Shown in pieces: positions 31,296 to 40,908 of a stretch of DNA of 57,631 nt. Under the pieces are notes generated by a model. The model was not told the origin of the DNA. It was given only the letters and a program-made list of their open reading frames with translations, and searched no databases. How positions within the stretch are numbered: the first letter of the stretch is position 1; each line of letters opens with the position of its first letter. The stretch lies in the NCBI GenBank assembly GCA_945861465.1, contig CAMAVB010000011.1, forward strand, positions 1 through 57,631, in the 5' to 3' direction. The DNA is from Candidatus Kuenenia stuttgartensis (GTDB taxonomy: Bacteria; Planctomycetota; Planctomycetia; Planctomycetales; Planctomycetaceae). Position numbers and translations under genes: made by a program.

Positions 31296-32555
31296 ATGTC
31301 CCACGGTATCAAACGCGTCGCATTGTTGTTTGCCGGCGGTCCGGCTCCGGGAGCCAATGCGGTCATTTCCACCTGTGCCATTTCCTTTATTCGTCACGGA
31401 ATTGAAGTCGTCGGAATTCGGTACGGCTATTCAAATCTGATGGAGTATTCACCCGCCACTCCGCTGGTCGAAGGCATACATTACAAGAATCTGACAGAGC
31501 CGTCCCTGCGCCGCACGCGCAGTAAAGAGGGAATTATCATCGGCACGGCACGAGCTAATCCGGGCAAGCATATCACGGCTCCGGAACATCTGGATGATCC
31601 GGAAAAGGCCGCTCCCATGAAGCGTGTTTACGACGCGCTCCGATCCATTGACGTGGATGCGCTGGTCTCCATAGGTGGCGACGACACGCTCAAGACCGCA
31701 AACAAGCTCAAGATGTATCAGGATCGTCTGCCGGGCGAGCTCAGACGCATGCCAGTGGTGCATGTCCCGAAGACGATCGACAACGATTACATGGGTATCG
31801 ACTTCACGTTCGGATACTTTACGGCAGTCGAAACACTTGGCACCGAGATCCGCAATCTGCACGCCGATGCGGAAGCAGCTCGGTCCTACTTCATTGTCGA
31901 AAGCATGGGCCGCAGCGCGGGGTGGCTGGCTTACGGTGCTGCGATCGCGGGCGAAGCGAACATGGTGTTGAGTGTCGAAGATATTCACGGGAAATATCTG
32001 TCGTCTGAATCAACGCCAAAACGCAAGGTCATGGACACCGAAATGGTGATCCAGAAGATTGTACGAATGATGCGGCATCGGCAGGAGAAAGAGGGCAAAG
32101 AGTACGGCGTTGTCGTCCTGGCCGAAGGCTTGGCAGAGTTTCTCTCCGACGACATTCTGAAGGACGTTCCACGCGATGACCATGGGCACATTTCCGTCGC
32201 TAACGTGGATCTGGGAAAGATGTTTGCGAAAAAGGTGTCTGCAGAATTCCAGAAACAGACTGGCCTGAAGCGGAAAGTAATTGGACTTCAACTGGGTTAC
32301 GAATGCCGCTGTGCCCGACCTCACGCTTTCGACGTGATGCTGGGCAGTCAACTGGGCGTCGGGGCCTACCGAGCGTTGTGCGAAAAGAATCATAATGGCG
32401 TCATGGTATCGGTATCTGGCCAGTTGGATCTGCATTTCGTGCCATTCGAAAATCTTGTGGATCCCAAGACACTGGTGACCGTGGTGCGTTTCATTCCGCC
32501 GGGCAGCGATTTTCATCAGCTTGCCAGGTTTCTTGAATCGAGCGCCACCGAGTAA
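31296..32555 (+). CDS. 6-phosphofructokinase, PPi-dependent type
   Basis: 419 aa. Phosphorylates fructose 6-phosphate at carbon 1. The signature positions are Asp130 in GGDDTL, where ATP enzymes have Gly, and Lys159 in PKTIDND, which binds the leaving phosphate in PPi enzymes; the catalytic base is Asp162. Together they argue for pyrophosphate as donor and a reversible reaction. Other landmarks are the N-terminal LLFAGGPAPGANAVIS and VESMGRSAGWLA. The C-terminal part is longer than in the E. coli enzyme, as in the PfpB-like and mid-size clades. A hydrolase starts 9 bp downstream. Confidence 0.9.
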   Translation: MSHGIKRVALLFAGGPAPGANAVISTCAISFIRHGIEVVGIRYGYSNLMEYSPATPLVEGIHYKNLTEPSLRRTRSKEGIIIGTARANPGKHITAPEHLDDPEKAAPMKRVYDALRSIDVDALVSIGGDDTLKTANKLKMYQDRLPGELRRMPVVHVPKTIDNDYMGIDFTFGYFTAVETLGTEIRNLHADAEAARSYFIVESMGRSAGWLAYGAAIAGEANMVLSVEDIHGKYLSSESTPKRKVMDTEMVIQKIVRMMRHRQEKEGKEYGVVVLAEGLAEFLSDDILKDVPRDDHGHISVANVDLGKMFAKKVSAEFQKQTGLKRKVIGLQLGYECRCARPHAFDVMLGSQLGVGAYRALCEKNHNGVMVSVSGQLDLHFVPFENLVDPKTLVTVVRFIPPGSDFHQLARFLESSATE

Positions 32556-32564
32556 CAGGATGCG

Positions 32565-33473
32565 ATGCCGAAATTACTTCACTGGCGAGACCGCATCATG
32601 CATTTTGCAAAAAACTTCCTGCTGTTTTATCTGGCGGTGATCGCCTTGTCCATATGGTTTCAGCGAACGTTGATGTATCCTGCCGGGCGCGCGGTGCAAT
32701 TGGCTGTGGCTGAGTTTCCTGTGACGACAGGGAAATTTTCAAAAGCGGTGGATGTGGAGATTGTGTCCGGCGATAATGAAAAAATCCGAGGTTGGTTTCT
32801 GCAGGCAGAGAAGAATCGCGGCGATCGGCTAGTGCTCTTTTTCCACGGCAATGGCAGTCATCGCGCGCGACGGCTGTCATGGTACGAACTTTTCCGTTCT
32901 ATCAACGTCGATGTCCTGGCAATCGACTATCGCGGCTATGCAGATTCCGAAGGGCAGCCGTCTGAGAATGCTCTGACGGAAGATGCGGCTGCCACATGGA
33001 AGTACGCCACGCAGACATTGGGGTACAGACCGGATCAGATCGTGATCGCTGGTGAATCGCTGGGAGGTGGCGTGGGAGTCAAACTCGCGTCAACGGTTTG
33101 CCAACACGGTGAACAGCCAGCAGGGCTGATTCTGGTCTCCACGTTTTCATCCATGCTGGATACGGCTCGCAATCGATTCTGGTGGCTGCCTGTCAGGTTT
33201 CTGTTGATCGATCGCTATCGTTCGGATCTGGAAATTCCTTACGTCACGTGTCCGGTGCTGCAGTTTCACGGTACGACCGATTCCATTGTTCCACTGCCAC
33301 TCGCCCAGCGTTTACAGGAGGTGACTCCGGCGAAATCAAAGAGCGGAGTCGCAAAGAAACTTGTGCTCTTCCGAGGCACGGGGCACAACGACGCGATGAA
33401 TCGAAATGGAAAGGAACTCCAGGAAGAGATTCATCAGTGGATTCAGGCGGGGAAGTCCATCGTGAAACCGTGA
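32565..33473 (+). CDS. Membrane-anchored alpha/beta hydrolase
   Basis: 302 aa. An N-terminal hydrophobic segment (about 16-33) is followed by an alpha/beta hydrolase domain of the BEM46/ABHD13-like type: oxyanion loop FFHGNGSHRARRL, AIDYRGYADSEG, nucleophile Ser165 in GESLGGG, acid Asp in HGTTDSIVP and base His in GTGHNDAM. A complete triad suggests activity on ester or acyl groups at the membrane. It starts 9 bp after pfp and ends the operon, followed by a strong palindrome. The substrate cannot be named. Confidence 0.85.
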   Translation: MPKLLHWRDRIMHFAKNFLLFYLAVIALSIWFQRTLMYPAGRAVQLAVAEFPVTTGKFSKAVDVEIVSGDNEKIRGWFLQAEKNRGDRLVLFFHGNGSHRARRLSWYELFRSINVDVLAIDYRGYADSEGQPSENALTEDAAATWKYATQTLGYRPDQIVIAGESLGGGVGVKLASTVCQHGEQPAGLILVSTFSSMLDTARNRFWWLPVRFLLIDRYRSDLEIPYVTCPVLQFHGTTDSIVPLPLAQRLQEVTPAKSKSGVAKKLVLFRGTGHNDAMNRNGKELQEEIHQWIQAGKSIVKP

Positions 33474-33518
33474 TGGTGTCTGGAAGCCTACTGAACGGTC
33501 ATGCATTCATCAATGGGT

Positions 33519-33584
33519 TGTGTGCCACTGGCTTTGCCAGTGCTGCCCATTTGCACGAAACACTGGCAGAGCCAGTGGCACACA
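33519..33584. repeat. 24-bp near-perfect inverted repeat
   Basis: TGTGTGCCACTGGCTTTGCC AGTG at 33519-33542 pairs with CACTGGCAGAGCCAGTGGCACACA at 33561-33584 with a single mismatch. An 18-nt loop separates the arms and no T run follows. Just after it, CTCGGACTGA-type 10-bp repeats run at about 33594-33620. Confidence 0.75.
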
Positions 33585-33666
33585 TCAATTATCGGACTGA
33601 CTCGGACTGACTCGGACTTACACAGTACTACGTTGCGTCAACCACTCCAACGAAGGAAGATTGAGA

Positions 33667-35886
33667 ATGCAATTCGTCTTATTCCTCAACATGGTGTTCT
33701 TCGTCAGCGCTGTCAGTGCGGATGACAAGACGATTGATCTGCCGTTGATTACAAAGCCAGAAACATTTCCGACGCTGGTGAATCCGAACTGTTCGCACTG
33801 CCGCGACGAAGCGACGCTGCGAGCCGGGGATTTGCAGGATGATGATCGTGTTCTGTGCTGGATTCGAGGTTATTCGAACGGGGGCGCGATCCCGCATCGC
33901 TTCTTCCTCAACAAGTGGCGCGTCATCAGCGACAGTTACGGCGTTTTTGTCTACGACTCCGATGCCGGATTTGTGCGTGGCTACGCACCGTCGTACGAAT
34001 TCAGCTTTCATGGTTGGCGCAATGGCGTGATGGTCATGGAGCGGATGGACGGGACGCTCTTTTCCTGCCTCAGCGGGGAAGCATTCGCGGGTCCAGGCAA
34101 GGGAACCCGCCTGGAACCTGTGCCGACGTTGCCCAGCGATTGGGGATTCTGGCTCAAGCATTATCCGGACGCTGTCGCGTACAGAATGTTTGATAAATAT
34201 CAATCCGTTCCGTTGCCCTCCGATCCAAATCAGGATTCAGTGAGCACTCGAGGCCCGTTTGATGCACGGCTCACTGCCGATGAAGTTGTGCTGGGTGTCT
34301 GGACCGGAAAGTCGGCAAAAGCTTATCCGTTATCCGTCCTGGCAAAGCAAGGATTCGTGGTTGATCAGATCGATGGCGAACCAATCGTCGTAGTCTGGGA
34401 GCCGATGTCGAATTCTGCGGCTGCGTATCGTCCCGTTGCTAATCAGCCACGCAAGTTTCGGGCTCCGCAGCCCGACAAGCACGGCGTGTCACCGCCGGAC
34501 GTCGGAATCCCGTTACCTGCTGGTGCGGCGGAACTTCCATCGCGGCCCGTGACACTGAAGCGCAGCGAGAAATCGGACGGGCGAATCACCGACACCGAAA
34601 GTGGTTCGCAGTGGGACGTGGCGGGCCGGGCAATTGACGGAGAACTGACGGGATGGACCCTGACATGGCTGGACAGTACGCAGGTTAAGTGGTTTGCGTG
34701 GTCTTCCGAGTATCCAAAGACGGAACTTTACGAAGCTGGCCATGGCGTCGCCGACTATCAGCCACTCACGGATAAAGTATCCGAGCCCGCCGGTCCGCTT
34801 GGCAATCTGGATGTCTCCGTTCGTCACTTCGCCATACTGACAGGAATCGATCTCGAAAATCAGCAGGTCACGTTGCAGGTTGAAGGCGAAACTACACCCG
34901 CAGTGCGAACACTTGAGCCCGGGGCCGAAGTGTGGTGTTCCGGTTGGTGGGGGCGACTGGACCAGTTTCTTGTTGGCGATCGAGTCTGGGTCTGGTACAG
35001 CAAAAGTGACGATGGGAAGTCAATTTCGTTGCTGGCGGATGAGTTGAGTGAACAGGAATTGTATGGACCATCAAGCGTCAGCATGATTGATCGCCAGTCA
35101 GACGATTCTGCTTCAGTGACTCTGACAATGGCACGTGGCGGTAAGCCCTTAAGTCGTACGATCGGACTGCCAGATGCCGACTCACTTGCAAGCCTGAAAG
35201 TGCGAGATTTCCTGTACTATCAGACGACCGAAACCGCCACACGATTGGCCTTGACATCTGCTGAATTTGAGCACCGTCGCGAGACTCAAATGGCCGGACT
35301 CGTGGAACGCTGGACGAACGATGGCCTGCCAGGAACATTGGTATTTCAGCACGAGGATCCGCAACGGATCGAACTCATGCTGGACCATGAGTCCATGCTC
35401 TGGGGTCGAGCGTTGCGCGGCGGGGATACGTTGACGCTGACACTGGCCGACAACATGTCAGTGATTGCGGTTGTCAGGCAATTGCGACCGTGGAGGGAGC
35501 GAACTCAGGTGCTCCTGCAAGTTGAGAGCGAGATGCCTCCAGACTTCCGAATCGGCCAGCGCGTGCTGGTCAAACTTTCCACAGTGCCGACCCGCATCGC
35601 TCCTCGCGATCTGCCAGGCATTGACCAGTCGCGGACGTCAGCAGAACGCATGGACTGGCTGATGTCCGTGATCTACTGCACTTGTGGCATGCACGACATG
35701 TGCGCCGGGCATTTCTACACACTTGCCGCCTGCGATGCCGCAGGAAAAACTCCATGTGGACTGGCCAAACGCACGCGCACTGAGATCGCCGAACAGATCG
35801 CACAGGGGCGGACCGACCGGCAGATTCTTGAGCAGCTCGTCAAGGAACGCGGCACAAAACTACTTCGGCCGCACATGTCACCTTAA
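33667..35886 (+). CDS. Exported DUF3179 protein with a C-terminal CcmH-like domain
   Basis: 739 aa from the ATG at 33667, with AAGGA 9 nt upstream. A signal peptide (MQFVLFLNMVFFVSAVSADD) precedes CSHC (Cys42-Cys45), then a DUF3179-type region (GVFVYDSDAGFVRGYAP, VLGVWTGKSAKAYPLSVLAKQGFV, PIVVVWEP). A long beta-rich middle contains strands with Trp (VWCSGWWGRLDQFLVGDRVWVWYS). The end (about 660-739) has CTC...C at Cys671, Cys673 and Cys679, followed by EIAEQIAQGRTDRQILEQLV and LLRP, which resembles CcmH/NrfF proteins of cytochrome c maturation. Thiol redox or heme-related work outside the cytoplasm is a guess. Some relatives are annotated as selenoproteins; no in-frame TGA is seen here. Confidence 0.72.
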   Translation: MQFVLFLNMVFFVSAVSADDKTIDLPLITKPETFPTLVNPNCSHCRDEATLRAGDLQDDDRVLCWIRGYSNGGAIPHRFFLNKWRVISDSYGVFVYDSDAGFVRGYAPSYEFSFHGWRNGVMVMERMDGTLFSCLSGEAFAGPGKGTRLEPVPTLPSDWGFWLKHYPDAVAYRMFDKYQSVPLPSDPNQDSVSTRGPFDARLTADEVVLGVWTGKSAKAYPLSVLAKQGFVVDQIDGEPIVVVWEPMSNSAAAYRPVANQPRKFRAPQPDKHGVSPPDVGIPLPAGAAELPSRPVTLKRSEKSDGRITDTESGSQWDVAGRAIDGELTGWTLTWLDSTQVKWFAWSSEYPKTELYEAGHGVADYQPLTDKVSEPAGPLGNLDVSVRHFAILTGIDLENQQVTLQVEGETTPAVRTLEPGAEVWCSGWWGRLDQFLVGDRVWVWYSKSDDGKSISLLADELSEQELYGPSSVSMIDRQSDDSASVTLTMARGGKPLSRTIGLPDADSLASLKVRDFLYYQTTETATRLALTSAEFEHRRETQMAGLVERWTNDGLPGTLVFQHEDPQRIELMLDHESMLWGRALRGGDTLTLTLADNMSVIAVVRQLRPWRERTQVLLQVESEMPPDFRIGQRVLVKLSTVPTRIAPRDLPGIDQSRTSAERMDWLMSVIYCTCGMHDMCAGHFYTLAACDAAGKTPCGLAKRTRTEIAEQIAQGRTDRQILEQLVKERGTKLLRPHMSP

Positions 35887-36055
35887 AACCAATGGCCAGC
35901 AACTGCCAAGGTGGAAGCGAATCTGGCTGCCGGGCAGGTTGTTGAACCAAACGCAGCTACCACCGAGGCAAGTCCAGACACGGCCACCCAATCCATCCAA
36001 GCAAGAGTGACGTAGCACGAGGGCCATTCCGTTGCCCGCTGGGAATGGCACACAT

Positions 36056-37060
36056 TCAGCGGATTTGGCCACTGACCGTACACCGGTACGTCTCTTCGCG
36101 GCCCTTGATCTTTACGACGAGTTCCTCGACAAACTTTCCGGGAGTGTTGGGAGCCGTAAATTCAAGTTCAACAATCTGCAATTTCTTCTCTGTCGAATCC
36201 AGCTTGACTTTGAAGCAGTCCTGCATTTTGGGACAATCCACGTCCTCCACGACGAATGGTTTCGTGCCCTGCACGACAACTTTCACGGTCGTCACTTCGC
36301 CAGGTTTCAGATCGCGAATCCTGACATTGTCGTTCGCCAGCGTGATGTCCGACTTCACAATTCCTTCAACCATCAATGGGACATTCGGGCTGGCCGCATC
36401 GTCCGTCACAATCGTGATGATTTCACGGAATCTGCCTGGCCGAGCCCCCGGTGCCAGGGTCATTGTCAACTCAAAATCCGCAGTTCCAAGGCCAGGATTT
36501 CGCTCCACCTCTTTGAGACTGGCATTGAGGTCTTTGTTCGTGTATTTGACGTCGAGAATCTTCCAGTCCGCGCGGCCAGCGTAGGCAATCCTGCAGGTCA
36601 CTTCGCCGCCGGTACCCACCTCGGTTGAACCGAAATCGATCTTGCCTGGCGTAAATACCACGTCGGTTCGAATGTACGCGGATACTGGGATCCGAACGAT
36701 CTCAAACCGGGGAGCGTCAAATGTGACGTTCAGGAATGTATCACGCTGGTGCCTGTACGATCGAGTATTCATGCGGACTTCGATCGTTGACTTTTCACCC
36801 GGTTGCAGGAGGTGCTGCGAAGGTTCACCTGGCATCACACACTGGCACCCAGGAGTCGCTCCCACAATATGCACCACAGAGTTTGTGGTGTTTTCGATGG
36901 TCAGCACTCTGAGTGATTCAGAACCTGCGGCTATGACGCCAAAGTCCAGTTTCTGCGGTTGAACGAGTTGCTGCGCCCACGAATTTTGACCTACAGCAGT
37001 CGAATTCCCCGTACAGATCGCAAAGGTAACCAGACCGAAAGCAAAAAGTTTCCCCAGCAT
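36056..37060 (-). CDS. Exported DUF1573 protein
   Basis: 334 aa. A signal sequence (LFAFGLVTFAICTGNSTAVG) leads to two or three Ig-like repeats: QKLDFGVIAAGSESLRVLTIENTTNS with CQC and QHLLQPGEKSTIEVRMNTR is the classical DUF1573 pattern; similar strands recur at about 140-230 and 245-334. Planctomycetes have many such proteins in the periplasm; their role is unknown. The Cys pair in TPGCQCV near residue 72 is conserved in this type. It faces the DUF3179 gene tail to tail with 169 bp between, which holds short open frames but no gene I can support. Confidence 0.85.
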   Translation of the reverse strand: MLGKLFAFGLVTFAICTGNSTAVGQNSWAQQLVQPQKLDFGVIAAGSESLRVLTIENTTNSVVHIVGATPGCQCVMPGEPSQHLLQPGEKSTIEVRMNTRSYRHQRDTFLNVTFDAPRFEIVRIPVSAYIRTDVVFTPGKIDFGSTEVGTGGEVTCRIAYAGRADWKILDVKYTNKDLNASLKEVERNPGLGTADFELTMTLAPGARPGRFREIITIVTDDAASPNVPLMVEGIVKSDITLANDNVRIRDLKPGEVTTVKVVVQGTKPFVVEDVDCPKMQDCFKVKLDSTEKKLQIVELEFTAPNTPGKFVEELVVKIKGREETYRCTVSGQIR

Positions 37061-37788
37061 GATATCGCACCCATTGAAGTCAGATTTTCAATTCGAACAG
37101 GGAGAATCAGTCATCCGATCTCATCCTGCCTAAACAGACAAAAGCGACCAGGATTGACAACAACCCGATCGAAACGCCTTCGATTGACGTGGAAATTTCG
37201 AATTCGCAGGCAATCCCAGCTAACCCAAGCCCGAATTCACCCACCGCAGATTCATGATAACAGGCGCACGGCAGCTGCTGTAGTCCGGAACAGAATTCCT
37301 AAACTACGCCATTGTGTTCCCAAAAGAATACAACGTTCCCATTCTAGCCTTCCTCGAGTCTCCAAACTATCGCAACGTTCATTCATGATTGAGGATTTCG
37401 AATGCCCCAGATTGGTAGAAGTATCGAGAATTCAGAAGACACGACCGGGAATTTTGGAGAACATGGGTTGATTCGTCCAGATCAAATTTGGCTTACCCTG
37501 AGTCGTGTTCCGCCCGAGAATCGTCAAAAATGGCTGCTGAACATCAAGTGGGAATTTGAAATGTGTCAAGTATCAGGATTTTTTCGGCGGCTGTCCCGCA
37601 ATGAAGTTGCAGCAGTTTTTGCCGGAAAATCCAATGGATGATCCATTGTTCTGAATGAAACGTATAAGTCAGGGGACTTCGGCGACCTTCCGCCATTGTT
37701 GCAGAGTGCGATGCGATTCGCCAAACTTCGGAGAGTCCATCATCTTTGCGTCGCGGATCAAGAACTCAACAGGCTTCAACATTTTCAA
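37061..37788. other. 728-bp region upstream of hemE with one doubtful small ORF
   Basis: Holds the divergent starts of the DUF1573 and hemE transcripts. Apart from the 79-codon frame at 37402-37641, listed separately, nothing recognisable is seen; no hairpin with a T run and no known leader RNA. Confidence 0.5.
37402..37641 (+). CDS. Possible small protein, unknown
   Basis: 79 aa. The second half (IWLTLSRVPPENRQKWLLNIKWEFEMC and FFRRLSRNEVAAVFAG) looks like real amphipathic helices with aromatic residues, unlike most chance frames nearby. There is no ribosome binding site worth the name before the ATG and no neighbour that could share its transcript except hemE, 148 bp downstream. Its reality is undecided. 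Confidence 0.3.
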   Translation: MPQIGRSIENSEDTTGNFGEHGLIRPDQIWLTLSRVPPENRQKWLLNIKWEFEMCQVSGFFRRLSRNEVAAVFAGKSNG

Positions 37789-38838
37789 ATGACAATCACT
37801 GACGCGCTTCACAACAGCCGCTTTCTGAAAGCAGTTCGCCGCGAGCAGGTCGATACGACTCCGCTGTGGATTATGCGCCAAGCCGGGCGATACTTGCCCG
37901 AATACATGGCAATCCGCAGCAAAGTCACATTCATGGAATTGTGCAAGACGCCTGAACTGTCATGCGAAGTGACAGTGACTGCGCAGCAGGTGTTGGGGGT
38001 GGATGCGGCGATTTTGTTTGCCGATCTGTTGCCGATCCTGGAGCCCATGGGGATGGAACTGGAATACCAGAAAGGCGAAGGACCCGTCATTCACAATCCG
38101 CTTCATACCGGACGAGATGTCGATCGACTCCATGCACTTGATTCGATGGAGAGCGTGGATTACGTCTTTCAGGCCATTCGCCTGATTCGTCGCGCGCTGC
38201 CGAGCGATATTCCGCTCATCGGTTTTGCCGGAGCACCGTTTACGCTGGCTTCATATTGCATCGAAGGCGGAGGTTCGAAGAATTATGTCCGGACGAAGTC
38301 GCTGATGTACAACGATGAAAGTGCCTGGAATGTGCTGATGAGCCGTCTGGTCGATACCGTCATCCTTTATCTGCAACAACAGATTTCGGCGGGTTGTCAG
38401 TGCGTCCAGGTCTTCGACAGTTGGGCGGGGTGTTTATCACCATCCGATTATCGCCGTTACGTACTGCCGCACACAAAGCGGCTGATTCAATCGGTCAAAG
38501 ACCACGCGCCGGTGATCAACTTTCTCAACGGAAACCCTGCGTTGCTTCCGCTGCAGCGTGCTGCGGGAGGGAATGTGATGGGAATCGACTGGCGGTCTCA
38601 GCTGGACGAGGCATGGCAGACACTGGGACACGATGTTGCCATCCAGGGAAACCTCGATCCGGTTTCCATCTATGCCGATCTTCCCGTGCTGAAGCAGCGT
38701 GTGGCAGATGTCTTGAATCTGGCCGCCGGACGACCAGGGCATATTTTCAATCTGGGCCACGGGGTGATGCCTGACATGAATCCGGATCATGTCCGGGCCG
38801 TGGTTGATTTTGTGCATGACCTCGGGGGCAGGCGGTGA
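37789..38838 (+). CDS. hemE: Uroporphyrinogen decarboxylase
   Basis: 349 aa from the ATG at 37789 ([18 protein letters not shown]), the usual HemE start; the frame extends upstream without support. Removes four acetate carboxyls from uroporphyrinogen III to give coproporphyrinogen III. Seen: the signature [60 protein letters not shown] and [16 protein letters not shown]. All expected substrate-binding Arg/Asp/His residues are there. The stop overlaps the GTG of the next gene by four bases, so heme steps are translated together. Confidence 0.95.
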   Translation: MTITDALHNSRFLKAVRREQVDTTPLWIMRQAGRYLPEYMAIRSKVTFMELCKTPELSCEVTVTAQQVLGVDAAILFADLLPILEPMGMELEYQKGEGPVIHNPLHTGRDVDRLHALDSMESVDYVFQAIRLIRRALPSDIPLIGFAGAPFTLASYCIEGGGSKNYVRTKSLMYNDESAWNVLMSRLVDTVILYLQQQISAGCQCVQVFDSWAGCLSPSDYRRYVLPHTKRLIQSVKDHAPVINFLNGNPALLPLQRAAGGNVMGIDWRSQLDEAWQTLGHDVAIQGNLDPVSIYADLPVLKQRVADVLNLAAGRPGHIFNLGHGVMPDMNPDHVRAVVDFVHDLGGRR

Positions 38839-40307
38839 CGGAATCTGCGTCGAACACGACCGAGTCAAAGACGTTCAGAGTCGCAGTGATCGGCGGCGGA
38901 ATTACCGGACTGGCGGCTGCTCAGAGACTGGTGTCACGTTCGAACAACGTGCAGGTTGTGTTGCTGGAATCTTCGCGACGACTGGGCGGTATTATCCGCA
39001 CCGAGGCCGCCGATGGATACCTGATGGAACTCGGTCCGGATTCCTTCATCACGAACAAACCTGCCGCGCTTCAACTTTGTGAAGAGATCGGCTTCACAGA
39101 TCAATTGATCCCGACGGATGCTGGATTTCGTCGATCGCTGGTGCTGCGAAACGGAAAACCGTTGCCGGTACCTGACGGATTCATGTTGATGGCTCCCTCA
39201 AATCCATGGGCCATTCTGACCACTCCGGTGCTGTCCATCGCGGGCCGACTGCGATTGCTCAGTGAAGCTTGGATTGCACGCCGCACAACCGACGAAGACG
39301 AAAGCCTCGCCAGCTTCGTGCGGCGACGATTCGGCCAACAGGCTTTGGAACGACTCGTGCAACCCCTGGTCGGCGGAATCTACACTGCCGATCCGGAGAA
39401 GCTGAGTCTGAAAGCCACCTTGCCCCGTTTTCCTGAGATGGAGCAGTCTCACGGCAGCGTTATCCGTGCGACAATGGCACAGCAGAGAATCGACCGAAAT
39501 CGTTCCCCACAATCACATAGTGTCGTTAACGAATCCTCCGGCAGTGGAGCCCGCTACGGATTGTTTGCGTCGGCTGCCGGTGGTCTGAGCGATATGGTCA
39601 CGGCGATTGAGCGGACATTGCGAAAGTCGCGACAGGTCGAAATACAACTGGGTGTGGAAGTCACTGCTCTCGAACGGCTGCCAGCGTCCGCTTCGCAGTG
39701 GGGCGTTCAATTGCGGGATCAGCGTCCGATGGCATTCGACGCCGTGATCATGACGCTGCCAACTCATGCTGCCGCCCGAATTCTCAGCGCGGCCATCAGT
39801 CCTGAACTACAAGCCGCATTGCAGGAGATTGAATACGCATCCAGTGCGATTGTGGTGAGTGGCCATCGGTTGTCAGACTTCGATCATCCCCTGGACGCAT
39901 TCGGGCTCGTCGTACCGGCGATTGAAAAGCGCAAGATTATGGCAGTGAGTTTTTCCAGTCGTAAGTTCCCGGATCGAGCACCCGCTGGACAGATTCTCCT
40001 GCGGACATTTGTGGGGGGCGCGTTGCAGCCTGAGCTGCTGCACAACGACGACGAGATGATCTCCGGATTTGTGAACGATGAATTGCGGTCGATCTTCGGG
40101 ATGAAAGCCGAGCCGATGTTCAGCGAAGTGATTCGTTACAACAACGCCATGCCGCAGTATCACGTCGGACATCTCGATCGCGTGGCCCGCATAGAATCAC
40201 TGTTGAAGAACACGCCCGGACTGTACCTGGCCGGCAGTGCCTACACGGGCGTCGGAATCCCTGACAGCATCGCCAGTGGCTGGTTGGCCGCTGAACACGC
40301 ACTGTGA
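38835..40307 (+). CDS. Protoporphyrinogen (or coproporphyrinogen) oxidase, HemY type
   Basis: 490 aa with a GTG start overlapping the hemE stop as GTGA. FAD-dependent flavoprotein of the amine oxidase fold. The dinucleotide motif [16 protein letters not shown] starts near residue 18, followed by [20 protein letters not shown] and [10 protein letters not shown], the substrate channel [21 protein letters not shown] and a C-terminal [21 protein letters not shown]. The family contains classical PPO and the coproporphyrin-pathway CgoX; which product forms depends on the rest of the pathway, which is outside the window. Closely coupled to hemE. Confidence 0.9.
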   Translation: MTESASNTTESKTFRVAVIGGGITGLAAAQRLVSRSNNVQVVLLESSRRLGGIIRTEAADGYLMELGPDSFITNKPAALQLCEEIGFTDQLIPTDAGFRRSLVLRNGKPLPVPDGFMLMAPSNPWAILTTPVLSIAGRLRLLSEAWIARRTTDEDESLASFVRRRFGQQALERLVQPLVGGIYTADPEKLSLKATLPRFPEMEQSHGSVIRATMAQQRIDRNRSPQSHSVVNESSGSGARYGLFASAAGGLSDMVTAIERTLRKSRQVEIQLGVEVTALERLPASASQWGVQLRDQRPMAFDAVIMTLPTHAAARILSAAISPELQAALQEIEYASSAIVVSGHRLSDFDHPLDAFGLVVPAIEKRKIMAVSFSSRKFPDRAPAGQILLRTFVGGALQPELLHNDDEMISGFVNDELRSIFGMKAEPMFSEVIRYNNAMPQYHVGHLDRVARIESLLKNTPGLYLAGSAYTGVGIPDSIASGWLAAEHAL

Positions 40308-40324
40308 ACCTGAGTGCGCCGCTT

Positions 40325-40425
40325 AGGACTGAGACAGAAATAAGTGGGGCACGATTCCATCGTGCCGGGCACGTTATAAACGTGCCCCACGTCCAAAAGA
40401 CCACAGTTATTTCTGCGCCGGTCCT
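40325..40425. repeat. MITE-like repeat, copy B
   Basis: 101 bp with imperfect terminal inverted repeats: AGGACTGAGACAGAAATAA at the left against TTATTTCTGCGCCGGTCCT at the right. Inside are two nested palindromes, GTGGGGCACG with CGTGCCCCAC and GGGCACG(TT) with AACGTGCCC. It fills most of the space between hemG and the CopZ-like gene. Confidence 0.8.
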
Positions 40426-40458
40426 TAATCCTGTAGTTTTGCTTATGGAACTTTGGCC

Positions 40459-40905
40459 ATGAACAAAGCATTCGTGCGTGAACCCGATGCAGATGGGCGC
40501 GTGTTGTGTCCTCGCTGCGGGACGCCGGGGACGCCGGTGGGAACAGGTCCACTCGATACACACATCCAGGCATCGGTACGATCCCGAATGGCGGATTCGG
40601 CATGGTATTGCAGTCAACCCGTCTGCGAAGTTGCGTACTTCAATATGTTCGAACAGTCGGTTCTGGTGAATGAGCTGCGATCGCCCGTTTATCCTTACGA
40701 TATCGACGCGCCGATTTGTGCCTGTTTCGGACTGACGTGGGACGACGTCGATGCAGATTCGCGGGATTCGGCGCCATTGCGAATTCGGGGGTTGCTCGCG
40801 AAGTCGAAGTCACCGGAGGCCCGCTGTCAACTTCTCGCCGTCGATGGACAGTGCTGCATCCGTGAAGTTCAGCAGCTCTACATGAAACTGCACAAAACCC
40901 CATGA
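40459..40905 (+). CDS. CopZ-like zinc and [2Fe-2S] protein
   Basis: 148 aa from the ATG at 40459. The first half has two Cys pairs (Cys17/Cys20 in CPRC; Cys51/Cys56 in CSQPVC) in the pattern of the N-terminal zinc domain of archaeal CopZ, with VAYFN after it. The second half is a BFD-like domain: CAC at Cys87/Cys89, then Cys123 and Cys132/Cys133, spaced as the [2Fe-2S] ligands of CopZ. The HMA copper-binding domain that follows in full CopZ is missing. A role in copper or iron-sulfur handling is likely but the partner is not visible. It ends 3 bp before the tail of htrA. Confidence 0.75.
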   Translation: MNKAFVREPDADGRVLCPRCGTPGTPVGTGPLDTHIQASVRSRMADSAWYCSQPVCEVAYFNMFEQSVLVNELRSPVYPYDIDAPICACFGLTWDDVDADSRDSAPLRIRGLLAKSKSPEARCQLLAVDGQCCIREVQQLYMKLHKTP

Positions 40906-40908
40906 CTC

